This document shows, in pieces, positions 51,905 through 60,667 of a DNA stretch of 64,000 nt. Origin of the DNA: Megasphaera elsdenii (GTDB lineage Bacteria > Bacillota > Negativicutes > Veillonellales > Megasphaeraceae). Both the position numbers and the translations under genes were made by a program. The notes beneath the pieces are model-generated. The model did no database searches and was not told the origin of the DNA. It saw nothing but the letters and a program-made list of their open reading frames with translations. Positions within the stretch are counted from its first letter, which is position 1; each line of letters opens with the position of its first letter. The DNA lies in assembly GCF_020539865.1 (NCBI RefSeq), contig NZ_JAJBQV010000005.1, positions 1 through 64,000 on the forward strand, in the 5' to 3' direction.

Positions 51905-53916
51905 TTTTCATCAATCTCCTTGTCTTTATCTATGATTTCATGGAGGGCTGCCATGACATCCCCCTGGGCTTCAACCAGGGTCCGGCCATGCAGCTGAGCA
52001 CCAGCAACGGTACGGTGGCCGCCACCGCCGAGGGCTTCCATGACTAATTGTACATTGATTTCGCCTTTCGAGCGAGCGCTGACGCCGATGCAGTCATCGG
52101 CCAGATAATAGAAAGTGAAGCTAGCTTCAACGTTGTCAATGTTGACCAGCATATCCGCTACTTGAGCAGCAATGATTGTGGCATTGCGCTGTCCTTTAGA
52201 GCAGCTGGCCATAGCGACGCCGTCGCTGATCTGGGCACCGGACAAGATGAGGGCCCGGTCCTTGACGGTATCGAAGTCAGAACTGAACAGTTCGCGGACA
52301 ATGTCCGGGTCAGCTCCGCAACGGCGCAGATACGACGCTGCGTCGAAAGTGCGCACACCAGTCTGGACGGCAAAGTTCTTCGTGTCGACGATGATGCCAG
52401 CGTAGAGGGCTGTTGCTTCAATCTTCGTTAATTCTACATCTTCTTGGAAATATTGCAAGAGCTCCGTCACCAGTTCACTCGTCGAAGAGCTCGACGTTTC
52501 CGTATAGGTCAGCAAGGGCTTCTTGATGAAGTCCGAACTACGGCGGTGATGGTCGATGACAACGCGCCGGTCGGTCTTATCCAGCAAGGCCGGAGCTACG
52601 GTCATATCCGGACGATGCGTATCGACAATGAACAGCAAGGTCTGGCTGTTACAGATGTTCTCGGCCGTTTCCGCCGAAATGAGCAGATCCTTGAAATCGG
52701 GATTATCCATAATCTGGTCTTCCAGGCGACGGATGGCATCGGTCTGGTTGCTGACGACGACGTGTACCGGCTTGCCTGCCAGACGGGCCATATGGGCTAC
52801 GCCGACGGCAGCGCCGATGCTGTCGTAGTCTTCCCGTTCATGGCCCATGACCAGGACCATATCGCACGTATCGATGAGTTCGTGAATGGCCTGGGCGACG
52901 ACGCGGGCCCGAACGCGCGTATTCTTTTCGACACAACGCGTCTTGCCGCCGTAAAAGTGAGGCGACCCGTCTTCTTCATAGACGACGACCTGGTCCCCGC
53001 CGCGGCCTAAAGCCAGGTCGAGGCCGGCCCGCGCTTTATCGGCCAATTCATTGAAATCGGCCTTGCCTGCTGCAATGACGTCGCTCGGGAAGAGGGCGAT
53101 GCCCATACTGAGTGTCACGGGAATGCGATTAACCGTATGGATGGAACGCACTTTTTCCAAAAAGGAAAAATTATCTTCCTTATAGTATTCCAGCGTATCC
53201 CGGCTCATGCAGGCAATGTATTTTTCATTGCCATAAGCCCGGATAAAACAGTTCTGCCCCGATAATTCACCGATGAGGCAGTTATTGACGTTCGTCACCA
53301 GCGTAGCCCGCTGGACAGCCGTCATCCCCTTGGCGACTTCTTCCAGGTTGTCTATCTCGATATCACAGAAAACGGGGACAGCTGCCAAGGAATTCAGCTT
53401 CTGCCGTTCCGTATCGGTAATATCTTCAAAATAAAGGATGAGGTAATTGTCATCATCAGCCGCTTCGGTCTGCAAATACTTGTAAACGACGCGGTAATAG
53501 CGCTCACCGATGTGTTCAAAGAAATACCCCGATTTTCCCCAAAACTTATCGACTTTCAAGTTCGGCATGATATGATCCAACTGCTGGTCGTTGTCGATGT
53601 CGCCGACCCAATCGCGGAAAACACTGTTAGCCCAGCACAAATTGGACTGCATGTCGATGATGGCAATGCCAATAGGCAAATTCTGCACGGCATACGTCGA
53701 AGCCTGATCGACGCTCTTTGAGATAGCATCGAAGAACTGGCTGATTTCCCGGTTGCGTTCGTTATGGTTCTTGCGGGTCAGGACATAAGCCCCGCCGATG
53801 AGGATCAAGGCCAGCAAGGCGATGATCCAATTATATACGGCAATGATGATAAGCAGCAAGACCGTAATCAGTAAGAAAGGTTCTTCCGACCGCCTTGACA
53901 GCAATGTTTTAAACAT
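51901..53916 (-). CDS. gdpP: c-di-AMP phosphodiesterase
   Basis: GdpP (671 aa) hydrolyses cyclic di-AMP, a messenger for potassium and cell-wall balance. Two N-terminal helices (about 14-46) anchor it. A PAS-like domain (NLPIGIAIIDMQSNLCWAN, about 80-170), a degenerate GGDEF domain and a DHH/DHHA1 phosphodiesterase domain follow. DHH motifs are MGHEREDYDSIG, VDTHRPD and VIDHHRR, and the DHHA1 end is GGGGHRTVAGAQ. The ATG at 53916 follows AGGGGGCGG. It overlaps rplI and follows yybS, the arrangement known in Firmicutes. Confidence 0.96.
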   Translation of the reverse strand: MFKTLLSRRSEEPFLLITVLLLIIIAVYNWIIALLALILIGGAYVLTRKNHNERNREISQFFDAISKSVDQASTYAVQNLPIGIAIIDMQSNLCWANSVFRDWVGDIDNDQQLDHIMPNLKVDKFWGKSGYFFEHIGERYYRVVYKYLQTEAADDDNYLILYFEDITDTERQKLNSLAAVPVFCDIEIDNLEEVAKGMTAVQRATLVTNVNNCLIGELSGQNCFIRAYGNEKYIACMSRDTLEYYKEDNFSFLEKVRSIHTVNRIPVTLSMGIALFPSDVIAAGKADFNELADKARAGLDLALGRGGDQVVVYEEDGSPHFYGGKTRCVEKNTRVRARVVAQAIHELIDTCDMVLVMGHEREDYDSIGAAVGVAHMARLAGKPVHVVVSNQTDAIRRLEDQIMDNPDFKDLLISAETAENICNSQTLLFIVDTHRPDMTVAPALLDKTDRRVVIDHHRRSSDFIKKPLLTYTETSSSSTSELVTELLQYFQEDVELTKIEATALYAGIIVDTKNFAVQTGVRTFDAASYLRRCGADPDIVRELFSSDFDTVKDRALILSGAQISDGVAMASCSKGQRNATIIAAQVADMLVNIDNVEASFTFYYLADDCIGVSARSKGEINVQLVMEALGGGGHRTVAGAQLHGRTLVEAQGDVMAALHEIIDKDKEIDEK

Positions 53917-53934
53917 GGTTCCGCCCCCTGCGTA

Positions 53935-54891
53935 CTAAAGCGTACGACCTTTTTTTCTATAATTCGTGAGCATGTCGAAGATGCCAGCTAAAAAGGCAGC
54001 ATACGAAAAAACAGGCATGACAAAAAATGCGATGAGGATCAAGACCTGAAGGCCATTTCCTAAATGAAAACGGCGACTGAGGAGATAAAAGACAAAGGCA
54101 ATCCCCTGGATACAGATGAAGAAAAAGGCAATTTGATTGAGATTCATGCCGATGATATTGAGCCAGGTAATATCCCGCGTCACTCCCCAGTATTTCATGA
54201 CCAATGCCAATATATATAAGTATATCATACTACGGGGTATTTCCCAATAACGGATAGGCAAAAAAGCCTTGAGCGAAAAGCCTAGGCGACGCAAGACAAT
54301 CTGGGAAATCTTGATATTCGCATAAGCAATGATGGCTGTCCCCAGGCAGAGGAACATAGGCAGTAAGGACGGCAGCATCTCCCGGACCTGGTTGAGCTGG
54401 GCCCGCGTCTCAGCTAACTTGACTTCGGACATGCCCTGTTGCTGGTACTGATCCATCATGTTGTCCATAAATTGCGTAAAGAAATCGTTCATCTGGGTGA
54501 AGATATTGACATCCAAGACGACATAGGACAAGAAAGTGATGACGATGAAAACAGAAACCAAGGCCGCCGTGACGGCTCCCAATAAGCGCACAGCCGACCA
54601 TTTATAACGGAACCCAGCCCCCAAGGTCAGGCCGACAGCTCCAAAGCTCAGGAACTGGACCAACGCGGTTATCGGATCGATGAACAACCCCATGAGGAAG
54701 CCCACCGTCACTCCCAGAAGCAAGGTCTGGCGCAGGCCGTATTTCATGAAAATGATGACCATCGGAATGGGCATGATGAAATAACCAATAAAGGAAAAAA
54801 TCGGCACGTATGTACTGAGAAGCGCAAAGACCAGCATAATGGCGGCAAAACAGCCGGCCGTCGTCAGCGGCGTAACACGCCTCTGCTCCAT
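53935..54891 (-). CDS. YybS-family membrane protein (DUF2232)
   Basis: This 318-aa integral membrane protein has about eight hydrophobic helices and an amphipathic, Gln-rich loop around residues 150-190. It fits the YybS/DUF2232 family, whose gene habitually precedes gdpP and rplI. The biochemical role is unknown; some members are thought to resemble S components of vitamin transporters. I use the ATG at 54891, seven bases after AGGGGGA; an upstream in-frame TTG would swallow that ribosome site. It is the first gene of the cluster ending in dnaB. Confidence 0.85.
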   Translation of the reverse strand: MEQRRVTPLTTAGCFAAIMLVFALLSTYVPIFSFIGYFIMPIPMVIIFMKYGLRQTLLLGVTVGFLMGLFIDPITALVQFLSFGAVGLTLGAGFRYKWSAVRLLGAVTAALVSVFIVITFLSYVVLDVNIFTQMNDFFTQFMDNMMDQYQQQGMSEVKLAETRAQLNQVREMLPSLLPMFLCLGTAIIAYANIKISQIVLRRLGFSLKAFLPIRYWEIPRSMIYLYILALVMKYWGVTRDITWLNIIGMNLNQIAFFFICIQGIAFVFYLLSRRFHLGNGLQVLILIAFFVMPVFSYAAFLAGIFDMLTNYRKKGRTL

Positions 54892-54938
54892 AACAGTTCC
54901 CCCTTTCAAAAATCGAGTTTTTAATTTGTAGTTTTTAG

Positions 54939-54990
54939 TAAAAAGGAAAGGCTGCAGCAGAGGTGGAGTTCCTCATGCGACAGCCTTCCT
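54939..54990 (-). terminator. RNase J gene terminator
   Basis: On the minus strand GGAAGGCTG.CGCA pairs imperfectly with TGC.GCAGCCTT.CC and is followed by TTTTT, just past the rnj stop. It carries the shared GCTGTCGCA stem. Confidence 0.82.
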
Positions 54991-55001
54991 TGATTTACAA
55001 T

Positions 55002-56663
55002 TTATACTTCCATGATGATTGGCAGAATCATCGGGCGGCGCCGTGTCTTTTCATACAAGTAGCGGCTCAGCGTATCGCGGACTTGGGATTTGATGACAGC
55101 CCATTCGCGGATATTTCCGGCTTCGCAGCGTTCGAGAACAGCGGCGACGCGGTCATGAGCTTCGCGGATCAATTCTTCCGAATCGCGGACATAGACGAAG
55201 CCGCGGGAAACGATATCCGGACCGGCCAGGGGATGGCTCGTCCCTTTGGCCAGGGTCATGACGACGATGACAACCCCTTCCATAGCCAGCTGCTGACGGT
55301 CGCGGATGACGATATTGCCGACATCGCCGACGCCGAGGCCATCAACGAAGACGCGGCCTGCATTGACATGGCCCGTCTTATGGCCAGAACGGTTCGAGAA
55401 TTCAAAAATCTGGCCGTTGTCGCCGATGAGGACGTGGTCCTTGGCAACGCCCATCATGACGGCCAAGTCACCGTGCGTCTTGAGCATGCGGTATTCGCCG
55501 TGAACAGGAATGAAATACTTCGGCTTGATCAGTTCCAGCATGAGCTTCAGTTCTTCCTGGCTGGCATGGCCTGATACGTGAATCTTCTTATCTCGGCCAG
55601 CGATGACGTTTGCGCCAAGGCGCATGAGGTTATCGATAGTGCGGCCGACACCGGTTTCATTGCCCGGAATCGGCGTTGCCGAAATGATGACCGTATCGCC
55701 AGGCATAATGCTGACACTACGATGGTTGTTGGAGGCCATGCGCGATAAGCCGGCCATCGGTTCGCCCTGACTGCCCGTCGTCAAGATGAGGACCTGGTCG
55801 TCAGGATAACGGTTCAGTTCATCCGGTTCGATAAGGACGCCTTCAGGAACATCGAGATAGCCCAGTTCGATGGCAATCTGGACGTTGTTGACCATACTCC
55901 GTCCGAGGACAGTGACTTTGCGTTTAAACTGCACTGCCGTATTGATAGCCTGTTGGATACGGGAAATATTCGAGGCGAAGGTTGCCAAAATAATACGGCC
56001 TTTTGCAGCGCGGAAGGCTTTACGGAAGGCATGACCGACGGTCGTTTCCGATTCGGTGTAGCCAGGCCGTTCCGCATTCGTGCTGTCCGACATGAGGAGC
56101 AGGACGCCGCGGCGACCTAATTCTGCAAATTTATGGATATCCATCTGCCGACCATCGACGGGGGTCAAATCCATCTTGAAGTCGCCTGTATGGACGATGG
56201 TTCCGACAGGCGTACGGAAATAGAGGGCACTAGCGTCGGGGATAGAGTGATTCGTATGGATAAAGCCGACTTTCATACAGCCAATCTGTACTTCATCACC
56301 ATGATGCACTTCATTCAGTGTATAGTTCGTAATGTGATTTTCTTTCAGTTTCCCTTCAATGAGGCCGCATACGAGTTTCGTCGCGTATACGGGCACATTT
56401 ACTTCATTGAGCAAATAGGACAAACCGCCGATATGGTCTTCATGACCATGTGTGATAACAACGGCCCGTACTTTGTCCCGGTTTTCAATTAAGTAACTCA
56501 TGTCCGGGATGACGAGGTCGATACCGAACATGTCGTCATCTGGGAAGGCCAGGCCGGCGTCGATGACGATGATGTCGTTCCCATACTGGATGACCGTCAT
56601 ATTCTTGCCGATTTCTCCTAAACCACCTAAGGGAATTACCATGAGTTTTTCTTTTTTAGCCAA
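55002..56663 (-). CDS. rnj: Ribonuclease J
   Basis: RNase J (553 aa) is a metallo-beta-lactamase nuclease with 5'-exo and endonuclease activity in mRNA decay and rRNA maturation. The zinc motif THGHEDHIGG is near residue 74 and the beta-CASP motifs follow (SDSTNAERPG, ATFASNISRIQQ, TTGSQGEPM, HVSGHASQEELK). The start is TTG at 56663, six bases after AGGAGG, giving MAKKEKLMVIPLGGLGEIGKN (MAKKEKLMVIPLGGLGE). No in-frame ATG fits better. It is a single gene with its own terminator. Confidence 0.96.
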   Translation of the reverse strand: MAKKEKLMVIPLGGLGEIGKNMTVIQYGNDIIVIDAGLAFPDDDMFGIDLVIPDMSYLIENRDKVRAVVITHGHEDHIGGLSYLLNEVNVPVYATKLVCGLIEGKLKENHITNYTLNEVHHGDEVQIGCMKVGFIHTNHSIPDASALYFRTPVGTIVHTGDFKMDLTPVDGRQMDIHKFAELGRRGVLLLMSDSTNAERPGYTESETTVGHAFRKAFRAAKGRIILATFASNISRIQQAINTAVQFKRKVTVLGRSMVNNVQIAIELGYLDVPEGVLIEPDELNRYPDDQVLILTTGSQGEPMAGLSRMASNNHRSVSIMPGDTVIISATPIPGNETGVGRTIDNLMRLGANVIAGRDKKIHVSGHASQEELKLMLELIKPKYFIPVHGEYRMLKTHGDLAVMMGVAKDHVLIGDNGQIFEFSNRSGHKTGHVNAGRVFVDGLGVGDVGNIVIRDRQQLAMEGVVIVVMTLAKGTSHPLAGPDIVSRGFVYVRDSEELIREAHDRVAAVLERCEAGNIREWAVIKSQVRDTLSRYLYEKTRRRPMILPIIMEV

Positions 56664-56826
56664 AATATACCTCCTAAAAATAAATATAGTGTATCCGTTC
56701 CAACCGAAGCCCAGCGCACTAGGCTGCAGGTCTATCCTATATTAAGATATAACGAACAGTAATGGAATTGTTCCTTCTCTCATATTTTCCGTTATTTCCG
56801 GGACTCTGTCAATAATCTATTCTCTT

Positions 56827-56859
56827 TTTTTGTGAAAAGTCTTACTTTTCACAAAAAAT
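56827..56859. repeat. Perfect 15-bp inverted repeat after the secreted-protein gene
   Basis: TTTTTTGTGAAAAGT-CTT-ACTTTTCACAAAAAA lies seven bases past the stop. The outer pairs are A-T and no U-run follows on either strand, so it may protect the mRNA 3' end rather than terminate. The 56664-56826 stretch shows nothing else clear. Confidence 0.55.
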
Positions 56860-56865
56860 TTACAT

Positions 56866-57717
56866 TTATTTAGCCGCTTTAATGACTTTTTCCGGCACGG
56901 TCAGCTGTGTACCCTGAGGAAGAGCTGTGCAATCGATAGTCAGACTGACTTCGCTCAGTTTGATGAATGACTGAGCTACGGCCTTATCAGCGTCGCTGCG
57001 GCCATATTCATCGATTAAGGTCAAGGCCAGGCTGCGCAGCTGATCCGTCAAGGGCAGAGAGATGCGGGAAATACGTTTTGTCGCCGGGTCGATGGTCACA
57101 ACAGTCGACAAGTCGCCACACTGCTGCAAGCCCTGGAGGATTTTAGCGGTAACGCGGATTTGTTCATCCGTCATACCTTGCTGCTTCCACAAGGCCTGGT
57201 CCGTGGGATTGTATATGTGCGATGCGTCGAAAACGACGTTGTAGTCATTGCCGCCGGCAGCGGTGACTGTTTTCACGCCAGCCAGAACATTATGGCTGCC
57301 TGTCAGGGAATCTGCCAAAGGCTTGCTGTCTTTCAAGTCGTAACTTTTCTTTTCCCAAGACTTGTCATCGCCTTCATGATTGTAATAGACGTCTAGCTTT
57401 TTGCCATTCTGCACAGCATAGGCTTTCCCTTCCGGTGCCTTTTTCAGCGTCGTCGCAGCAAATCCCGTCGTCTTGGCCTGAGATTGGATGACAAAAGGCC
57501 GTTCCTGGATATCGACATGGTTGACAATGGCGCCTTCCCCAATGAAGGGCATCTTGAGGCCCAATTTCAATGTATAGGCTCCTTGCGGATGGGCCGTCAT
57601 ATTGCGGACCGCTTCTTCATACGTCGCCTGTGGCGAAGCTGCCAATGCCATGCCGCTGATGGAGGCCGCTACCATGACCAGGCAGCACAATTTCTTCCAA
57701 GAATATGCTAATTTCAT
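56866..57717 (-). CDS. Secreted protein of unknown function
   Basis: I do not recognise this 283-aa protein. It has a signal peptide (KLAYSWKK, hydrophobic core, cleavage probably after SGMALA) with no lipobox, so it should be soluble in the periplasm. The mature part has alternating beta-strand character (YTLKLGLKMPF, HVDIQERPFVIQSQ, YAVQNGKKLDVYYNHEG) like LolA/LppX-type lipid- or lipoprotein-binding folds, but this is only a resemblance. The ATG at 57717 overlaps the thiD stop by four bases (ATGA), so it is translationally coupled to thiD; a GTG nine bases upstream is less likely. Confidence 0.8.
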   Translation of the reverse strand: MKLAYSWKKLCCLVMVAASISGMALAASPQATYEEAVRNMTAHPQGAYTLKLGLKMPFIGEGAIVNHVDIQERPFVIQSQAKTTGFAATTLKKAPEGKAYAVQNGKKLDVYYNHEGDDKSWEKKSYDLKDSKPLADSLTGSHNVLAGVKTVTAAGGNDYNVVFDASHIYNPTDQALWKQQGMTDEQIRVTAKILQGLQQCGDLSTVVTIDPATKRISRISLPLTDQLRSLALTLIDEYGRSDADKAVAQSFIKLSEVSLTIDCTALPQGTQLTVPEKVIKAAK

Positions 57718-58520
57718 TTCGTCCACTCTGCTTTCTTATATAACTCATAAAAATGATGAATCGGGCCATGTCCCTTGCCAATAGGTTCAGCATGGGCAAT
57801 GCCTTCGAAGACGTACTCTTTTGCCGCACCGACTGCGTCGGGCAAGCTCAGGCCATTGGCCAGGTTCGAAGCGATGGCGCTCGATAAAGAGCAGCCCGTA
57901 CCGTGGGTGCTCGTACTTTCCAGACGCCGTCCTTTATAATAATGAAAATCATGGCCATCAAAGAGGATATCTGTCGCATCGGCAATGCGATGGCCGCCTT
58001 TTACCAGGACAGCCTTGGCACCCATAGCTGCGATGGCTTTCGCCGCTTCTTCCATATCGTGCAGGCTTTCAATGGATTTTCCTGTCAGTACTTCGGCTTC
58101 CGGCAGATTCGGCGTCAAGACGTCGGCCAAGGGAAGGAGTACTTCCTTCAGGGTCTGTTCCGCTTCCGGCACCAAGAGGCGATGGCCACTGGTAGCTACC
58201 ATGACCGGGTCGACGACGACATACGGCGGCTGGTACTGTTTCAATTTATCGGCAATAACGCGGATCGTTTCCGGTACGCTGACCATGCCGATTTTAACGG
58301 CATCGACGTCGATATCTTCAAAGACCGCATCGATCTGCGAAGCAATGAGTTCCGGCGTGACGTCCATATAACCGCGCACGCCTTGGGTATTCTGGGATAC
58401 GACGGCAGTAATGACATTCAAAGCAAAACAGCCGTGGGCACAAAAAGTCTTGCAATCCGCTGCGGCACCGGCTCCGCCCGAAGGATCCGTCCCGGCAATA
58501 GATAATACATGTTTCATCAT
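57714..58520 (-). CDS. thiD: Hydroxymethylpyrimidine (phosphate) kinase
   Basis: ThiD phosphorylates HMP and HMP-phosphate for thiamin synthesis. The 268-aa protein has the ribokinase-like motifs AGTDPSGGAG at the N terminus and STHGTGCSLSSAIA with the catalytic Asp/Gly anion hole region. Paralogues acting on pyridoxal (PdxK-type) exist, so vitamin B6 salvage is an alternative. I use the ATG at 58520, eight bases after GGAGG; the upstream TTG overlaps that site. No TPP riboswitch precedes it. It follows sixA by 21 bases and overlaps the secreted-protein gene. Confidence 0.93.
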   Translation of the reverse strand: MMKHVLSIAGTDPSGGAGAAADCKTFCAHGCFALNVITAVVSQNTQGVRGYMDVTPELIASQIDAVFEDIDVDAVKIGMVSVPETIRVIADKLKQYQPPYVVVDPVMVATSGHRLLVPEAEQTLKEVLLPLADVLTPNLPEAEVLTGKSIESLHDMEEAAKAIAAMGAKAVLVKGGHRIADATDILFDGHDFHYYKGRRLESTSTHGTGCSLSSAIASNLANGLSLPDAVGAAKEYVFEGIAHAEPIGKGHGPIHHFYELYKKAEWTK

Positions 58521-58541
58521 GAACAAAACCTCCAACTCTGT

Positions 58542-59039
58542 TTATTCTTTATAAGAAGGGCCTAAGAATTTCAAGGCCTTTGGATGAGCATAAAAAAGGA
58601 GTGATGCCGAACCGATGCGGCCGCCGTGGACGTCGAAATCGAACAAGGCCATGCTGCCCGGCTTGAAATCGACAGCCGTTCCCGTCCAAGCTTGGGCCCA
58701 GCGGTCGAGGAAAGGGGAATGACCGATGATGCACACGACGTCAGCCGTTTCCCGGCTCAATATTTCATCGTATACAGCAACCAAATCGCCAGAAGCGATG
58801 GCCTTATGAGTATGGAACTGCCCGATAAGCAGATGCTTCTCTAAATACGAAGCCGTCTGGCACGTCCGCACGTACGGGCTAGCCCACAAAGCCGTCTTTC
58901 CTTCCGGCCACCAGGAAGCCGCCCATTTCGCCATAGACAAAGCCTGGCCACACCCCTTTTCAGTCAGTTCACGCAGTTTATCCGGTTGATGCAGTTCAAA
59001 AGGCTGCGCCTTTCCATGGCGCATTAAACAAACGTACAT
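58542..59039 (-). CDS. SixA-like histidine phosphatase
   Basis: This 165-aa protein is a short histidine phosphatase with the phospho-acceptor motif R7-H8-G9 (CLMRHGKA), ASPYVRTCQTA with the second Arg, and VCIIGHSPFLD with the second His. The length and topology fit SixA, which removes phosphate from phosphohistidine of carrier proteins, but other small-molecule phosphatases look alike. The ATG at 59039 follows AGGGGGAG. It is the second gene of the minus-strand unit arsR-sixA-thiD-secreted protein. Confidence 0.85.
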   Translation of the reverse strand: MYVCLMRHGKAQPFELHQPDKLRELTEKGCGQALSMAKWAASWWPEGKTALWASPYVRTCQTASYLEKHLLIGQFHTHKAIASGDLVAVYDEILSRETADVVCIIGHSPFLDRWAQAWTGTAVDFKPGSMALFDFDVHGGRIGSASLLFYAHPKALKFLGPSYKE

Positions 59040-59053
59040 AACCTACTCCCCCT

Positions 59054-59356
59054 TTATTCAGCAACGTGTTCCAATCCGACGTCGAGCAAGGTAAAGACGT
59101 GAGCATCGGCTAGCGAATAGTATACCGTCTTGCCATCGCGGCGGAACTGGACCAGCCGAGCATCGCGCAGGATACGCAGCTGATGGGACACGGCAGACTG
59201 GCCCATACCGAGCTTATCAGCAATATCCCGGACACAGACGTCCTGGTTCATGAGGACGCGCAGAATGCGCAGCCGTGTCGGATCTCCCAGGACCTTGAAG
59301 ACATCTGCCAATGGCTGTATATACTGTTGTGAAAGTTCCGGTGCTCGTCGTTTCAA
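59054..59356 (-). CDS. ArsR/SmtB-family metal-sensing repressor
   Basis: This 100-aa winged-helix repressor has the recognition helix in GQSAVSHQLRILRDA. Its C-terminal helix carries D84-x-H86-x10-H97-x2-E100, the pattern and numbering of the alpha-5 zinc site of CzrA (where the last ligand is His). A single Cys pair position (DVCVRD) lacks the ELCVCDL arsenic/cadmium motif. It is therefore likely a zinc sensor. The start is TTG at 59356, eight bases after AGGAG. It heads an operon with no metal gene. The metal ATPase at 32301-34262 has a matching type of operator. Confidence 0.88.
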   Translation of the reverse strand: MKRRAPELSQQYIQPLADVFKVLGDPTRLRILRVLMNQDVCVRDIADKLGMGQSAVSHQLRILRDARLVQFRRDGKTVYYSLADAHVFTLLDVGLEHVAE

Positions 59357-59403
59357 TGCTATCGCTCCTAATGCTGTTTATCACTGTCTACCTTAATCGT
59401 TAT

Positions 59404-59412
59404 ATTATAGCA
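59404..59412 (-). promoter_or_regulatory. Extended -10 promoter of the arsR operon
   Basis: TGCTATAAT on the minus strand is an extended -10 box, about 48 bases before the start codon. No good -35 is visible. Confidence 0.6.
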
Positions 59413-59540
59413 CATTTTTCACATCTCCTGCTAGAGGGCCCTACACGGCGTATGGAGAACCCCAAATTATAAAATAACTATAAAAGTCCAAAAAAGGCGT
59501 GAAAAGTCCTAGCAAAAACCTTTTTCCCTGGTCAAAAATG

Positions 59541-59590
59541 CTTTATAATGATAACCGCAATAAAACTTTATAATGATAACCGCAATAAAA
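59541..59590. repeat. Perfect 25-bp tandem duplication upstream of the nitroreductase
   Basis: Two identical 25-base units, each beginning CTTTATAATGATAACCGCAA, lie end to end. Each holds a TATAAT, so the -10 region of the nitroreductase promoter has been duplicated. No strong -35 is seen for either. Confidence 0.85.
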
Positions 59591-59613
59591 TATTTTTTCT
59601 AGGAGTGAATATC

Positions 59614-60138
59614 ATGAACGAAACCATCCATACCCTTATCACGCGGCGTAGCGTCCGCAAGTACAAAAAAGCCCAGATCAGCGATGAAGATTTATACCTG
59701 ATTCTCCAGGCCGGCACGTACGCCGCCAGCGGTCACGGCCTCCAGCCTTGTACGATTGTCGTCATCCAAGATACGGATACCTTGGCCCGTCTGAGCACAC
59801 TCAATGCCAAAATAATGGGCACGACGAGCGACCCCATGTATGGCGCCCCGACAGTCCTCTTAGTCCTGGCAGATATGGAAAAATCCCCCAACGCCTGGTC
59901 CGACGGCTGCCTCATCCTGGGCAACCTCATGAATGCCGCGGCTTCCCTGCATCTCGGTTCCTGTTGGATCAACCGGGCCAAAGAAGAATTTGAAACGCCC
60001 GAAGGGAAAGCACTCCTCAAAGAATGGGGCCTGCCGGAACACCTCGTCGGCGTCGGCCACTGCATCGTCGGCTACAGCGACGGTCCGGAACCGACGGCGG
60101 CTCCGCGGAAACCGGATTTCATTAAATTTGTTAAATAG
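59614..60138 (+). CDS. Nitroreductase-family flavoprotein
   Basis: This 174-aa FMN enzyme reduces nitro compounds, quinones or similar acceptors with NAD(P)H. The family opening TLITRRSVRKYKKAQISDE and the FMN-phosphate loop are clear, as is the C-terminal LVGVGHCIVGYSDGPEPTA. It lacks the ferredoxin domain some anaerobe homologues carry. The ATG at 59614 follows TAGGAGTG; the longer upstream frame runs through the 25-bp tandem repeat and is not real. It is a single gene, convergent with zur. Confidence 0.9.
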   Translation: MNETIHTLITRRSVRKYKKAQISDEDLYLILQAGTYAASGHGLQPCTIVVIQDTDTLARLSTLNAKIMGTTSDPMYGAPTVLLVLADMEKSPNAWSDGCLILGNLMNAAASLHLGSCWINRAKEEFETPEGKALLKEWGLPEHLVGVGHCIVGYSDGPEPTAAPRKPDFIKFVK

Positions 60139-60172
60139 GGGCTATCGCACGAAGGCTTTGGCTATCATGCGA

Positions 60173-60201
60173 GGGCGGGCGCCCCACGTGGGCGCTCCTA
60201 C
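60173..60201. repeat. Dispersed palindromic repeat, copy 8
   Basis: GGGCGGGCGCCCCACGTGGG followed by CGCTCCTAC. Just before it, GGGGCTATCGCACGAAGG (60138-60155) resembles the hairpin at 14801-14846. Confidence 0.6.
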
Positions 60202-60219
60202 TCAACCGACCAGCGATGC

Positions 60220-60256
60220 AAAAAAAGAGACTGTCTTAATGTGACAGTCTCTTTTT
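60220..60256. terminator. Bidirectional terminator between nitroreductase and zur genes
   Basis: AAAAAGAGACTGTC pairs with GACAGTCTCTTTTT around a 7-base loop that contains the zur stop codon. Confidence 0.88.
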
Positions 60257-60667
60257 ACATTCCGGGCAATAGCCGTAAATCTCCAAGTTGTGGCCAACAA
60301 TGTCGAACTGGGTCGTCTGAGCTACTTCTTTTTCATAGTCACTGAGCGGACAGTGGGATAAATCCACCACTTTATGGCATTGTAAACAGATGAGCCTGTG
60401 TGTATGGCCGGGACGGCGGAGAGAAAAGCCGTATTTCCCTTCATCAGGGAGAAAAATCTTTTCTGTCAGTTTACGTTCTGTAAACATTTCCAGGATGCGG
60501 TAAACGGTGGAAAAATTGACTTTACAGCCTTCTTCCAACAAGGCCGCGTAAACGGCTTCAACCGTAACGACACAGGTGTTCCGGTTGAGGATGGCCAAGA
60601 CACCGTTGCGGGCTTTTGTACTCTTCAAGCCATGAGCACGTAAACATGCTTTATACTCGTCAGTCAT
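60236..60667 (-). CDS. Fur-family regulator, probable Zur
   Basis: This 143-aa Fur-family repressor has the winged-helix region VNFSTVYRILEMFTERKLTEK, metal-site histidines in GHTHRLICLQC and two CxxC pairs (CLQC and CPEC) for the structural zinc. Its gene overlaps the znuB stop by four bases (ATGA), so zinc uptake control is the obvious role. PerR or Fur function cannot be excluded from sequence alone. The ATG at 60667 is eight bases after GAGG; an ATG 36 bases earlier lies inside znuB. Confidence 0.9.
   Translation of the reverse strand: MTDEYKACLRAHGLKSTKARNGVLAILNRNTCVVTVEAVYAALLEEGCKVNFSTVYRILEMFTERKLTEKIFLPDEGKYGFSLRRPGHTHRLICLQCHKVVDLSHCPLSDYEKEVAQTTQFDIVGHNLEIYGYCPECKKRLSH

Noticed and set aside
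58521-58541. TPP riboswitch ahead of thiD
   Set aside because: Only 21 bases separate it from sixA, and no TPP-aptamer sequence is seen there or ahead of the operon.
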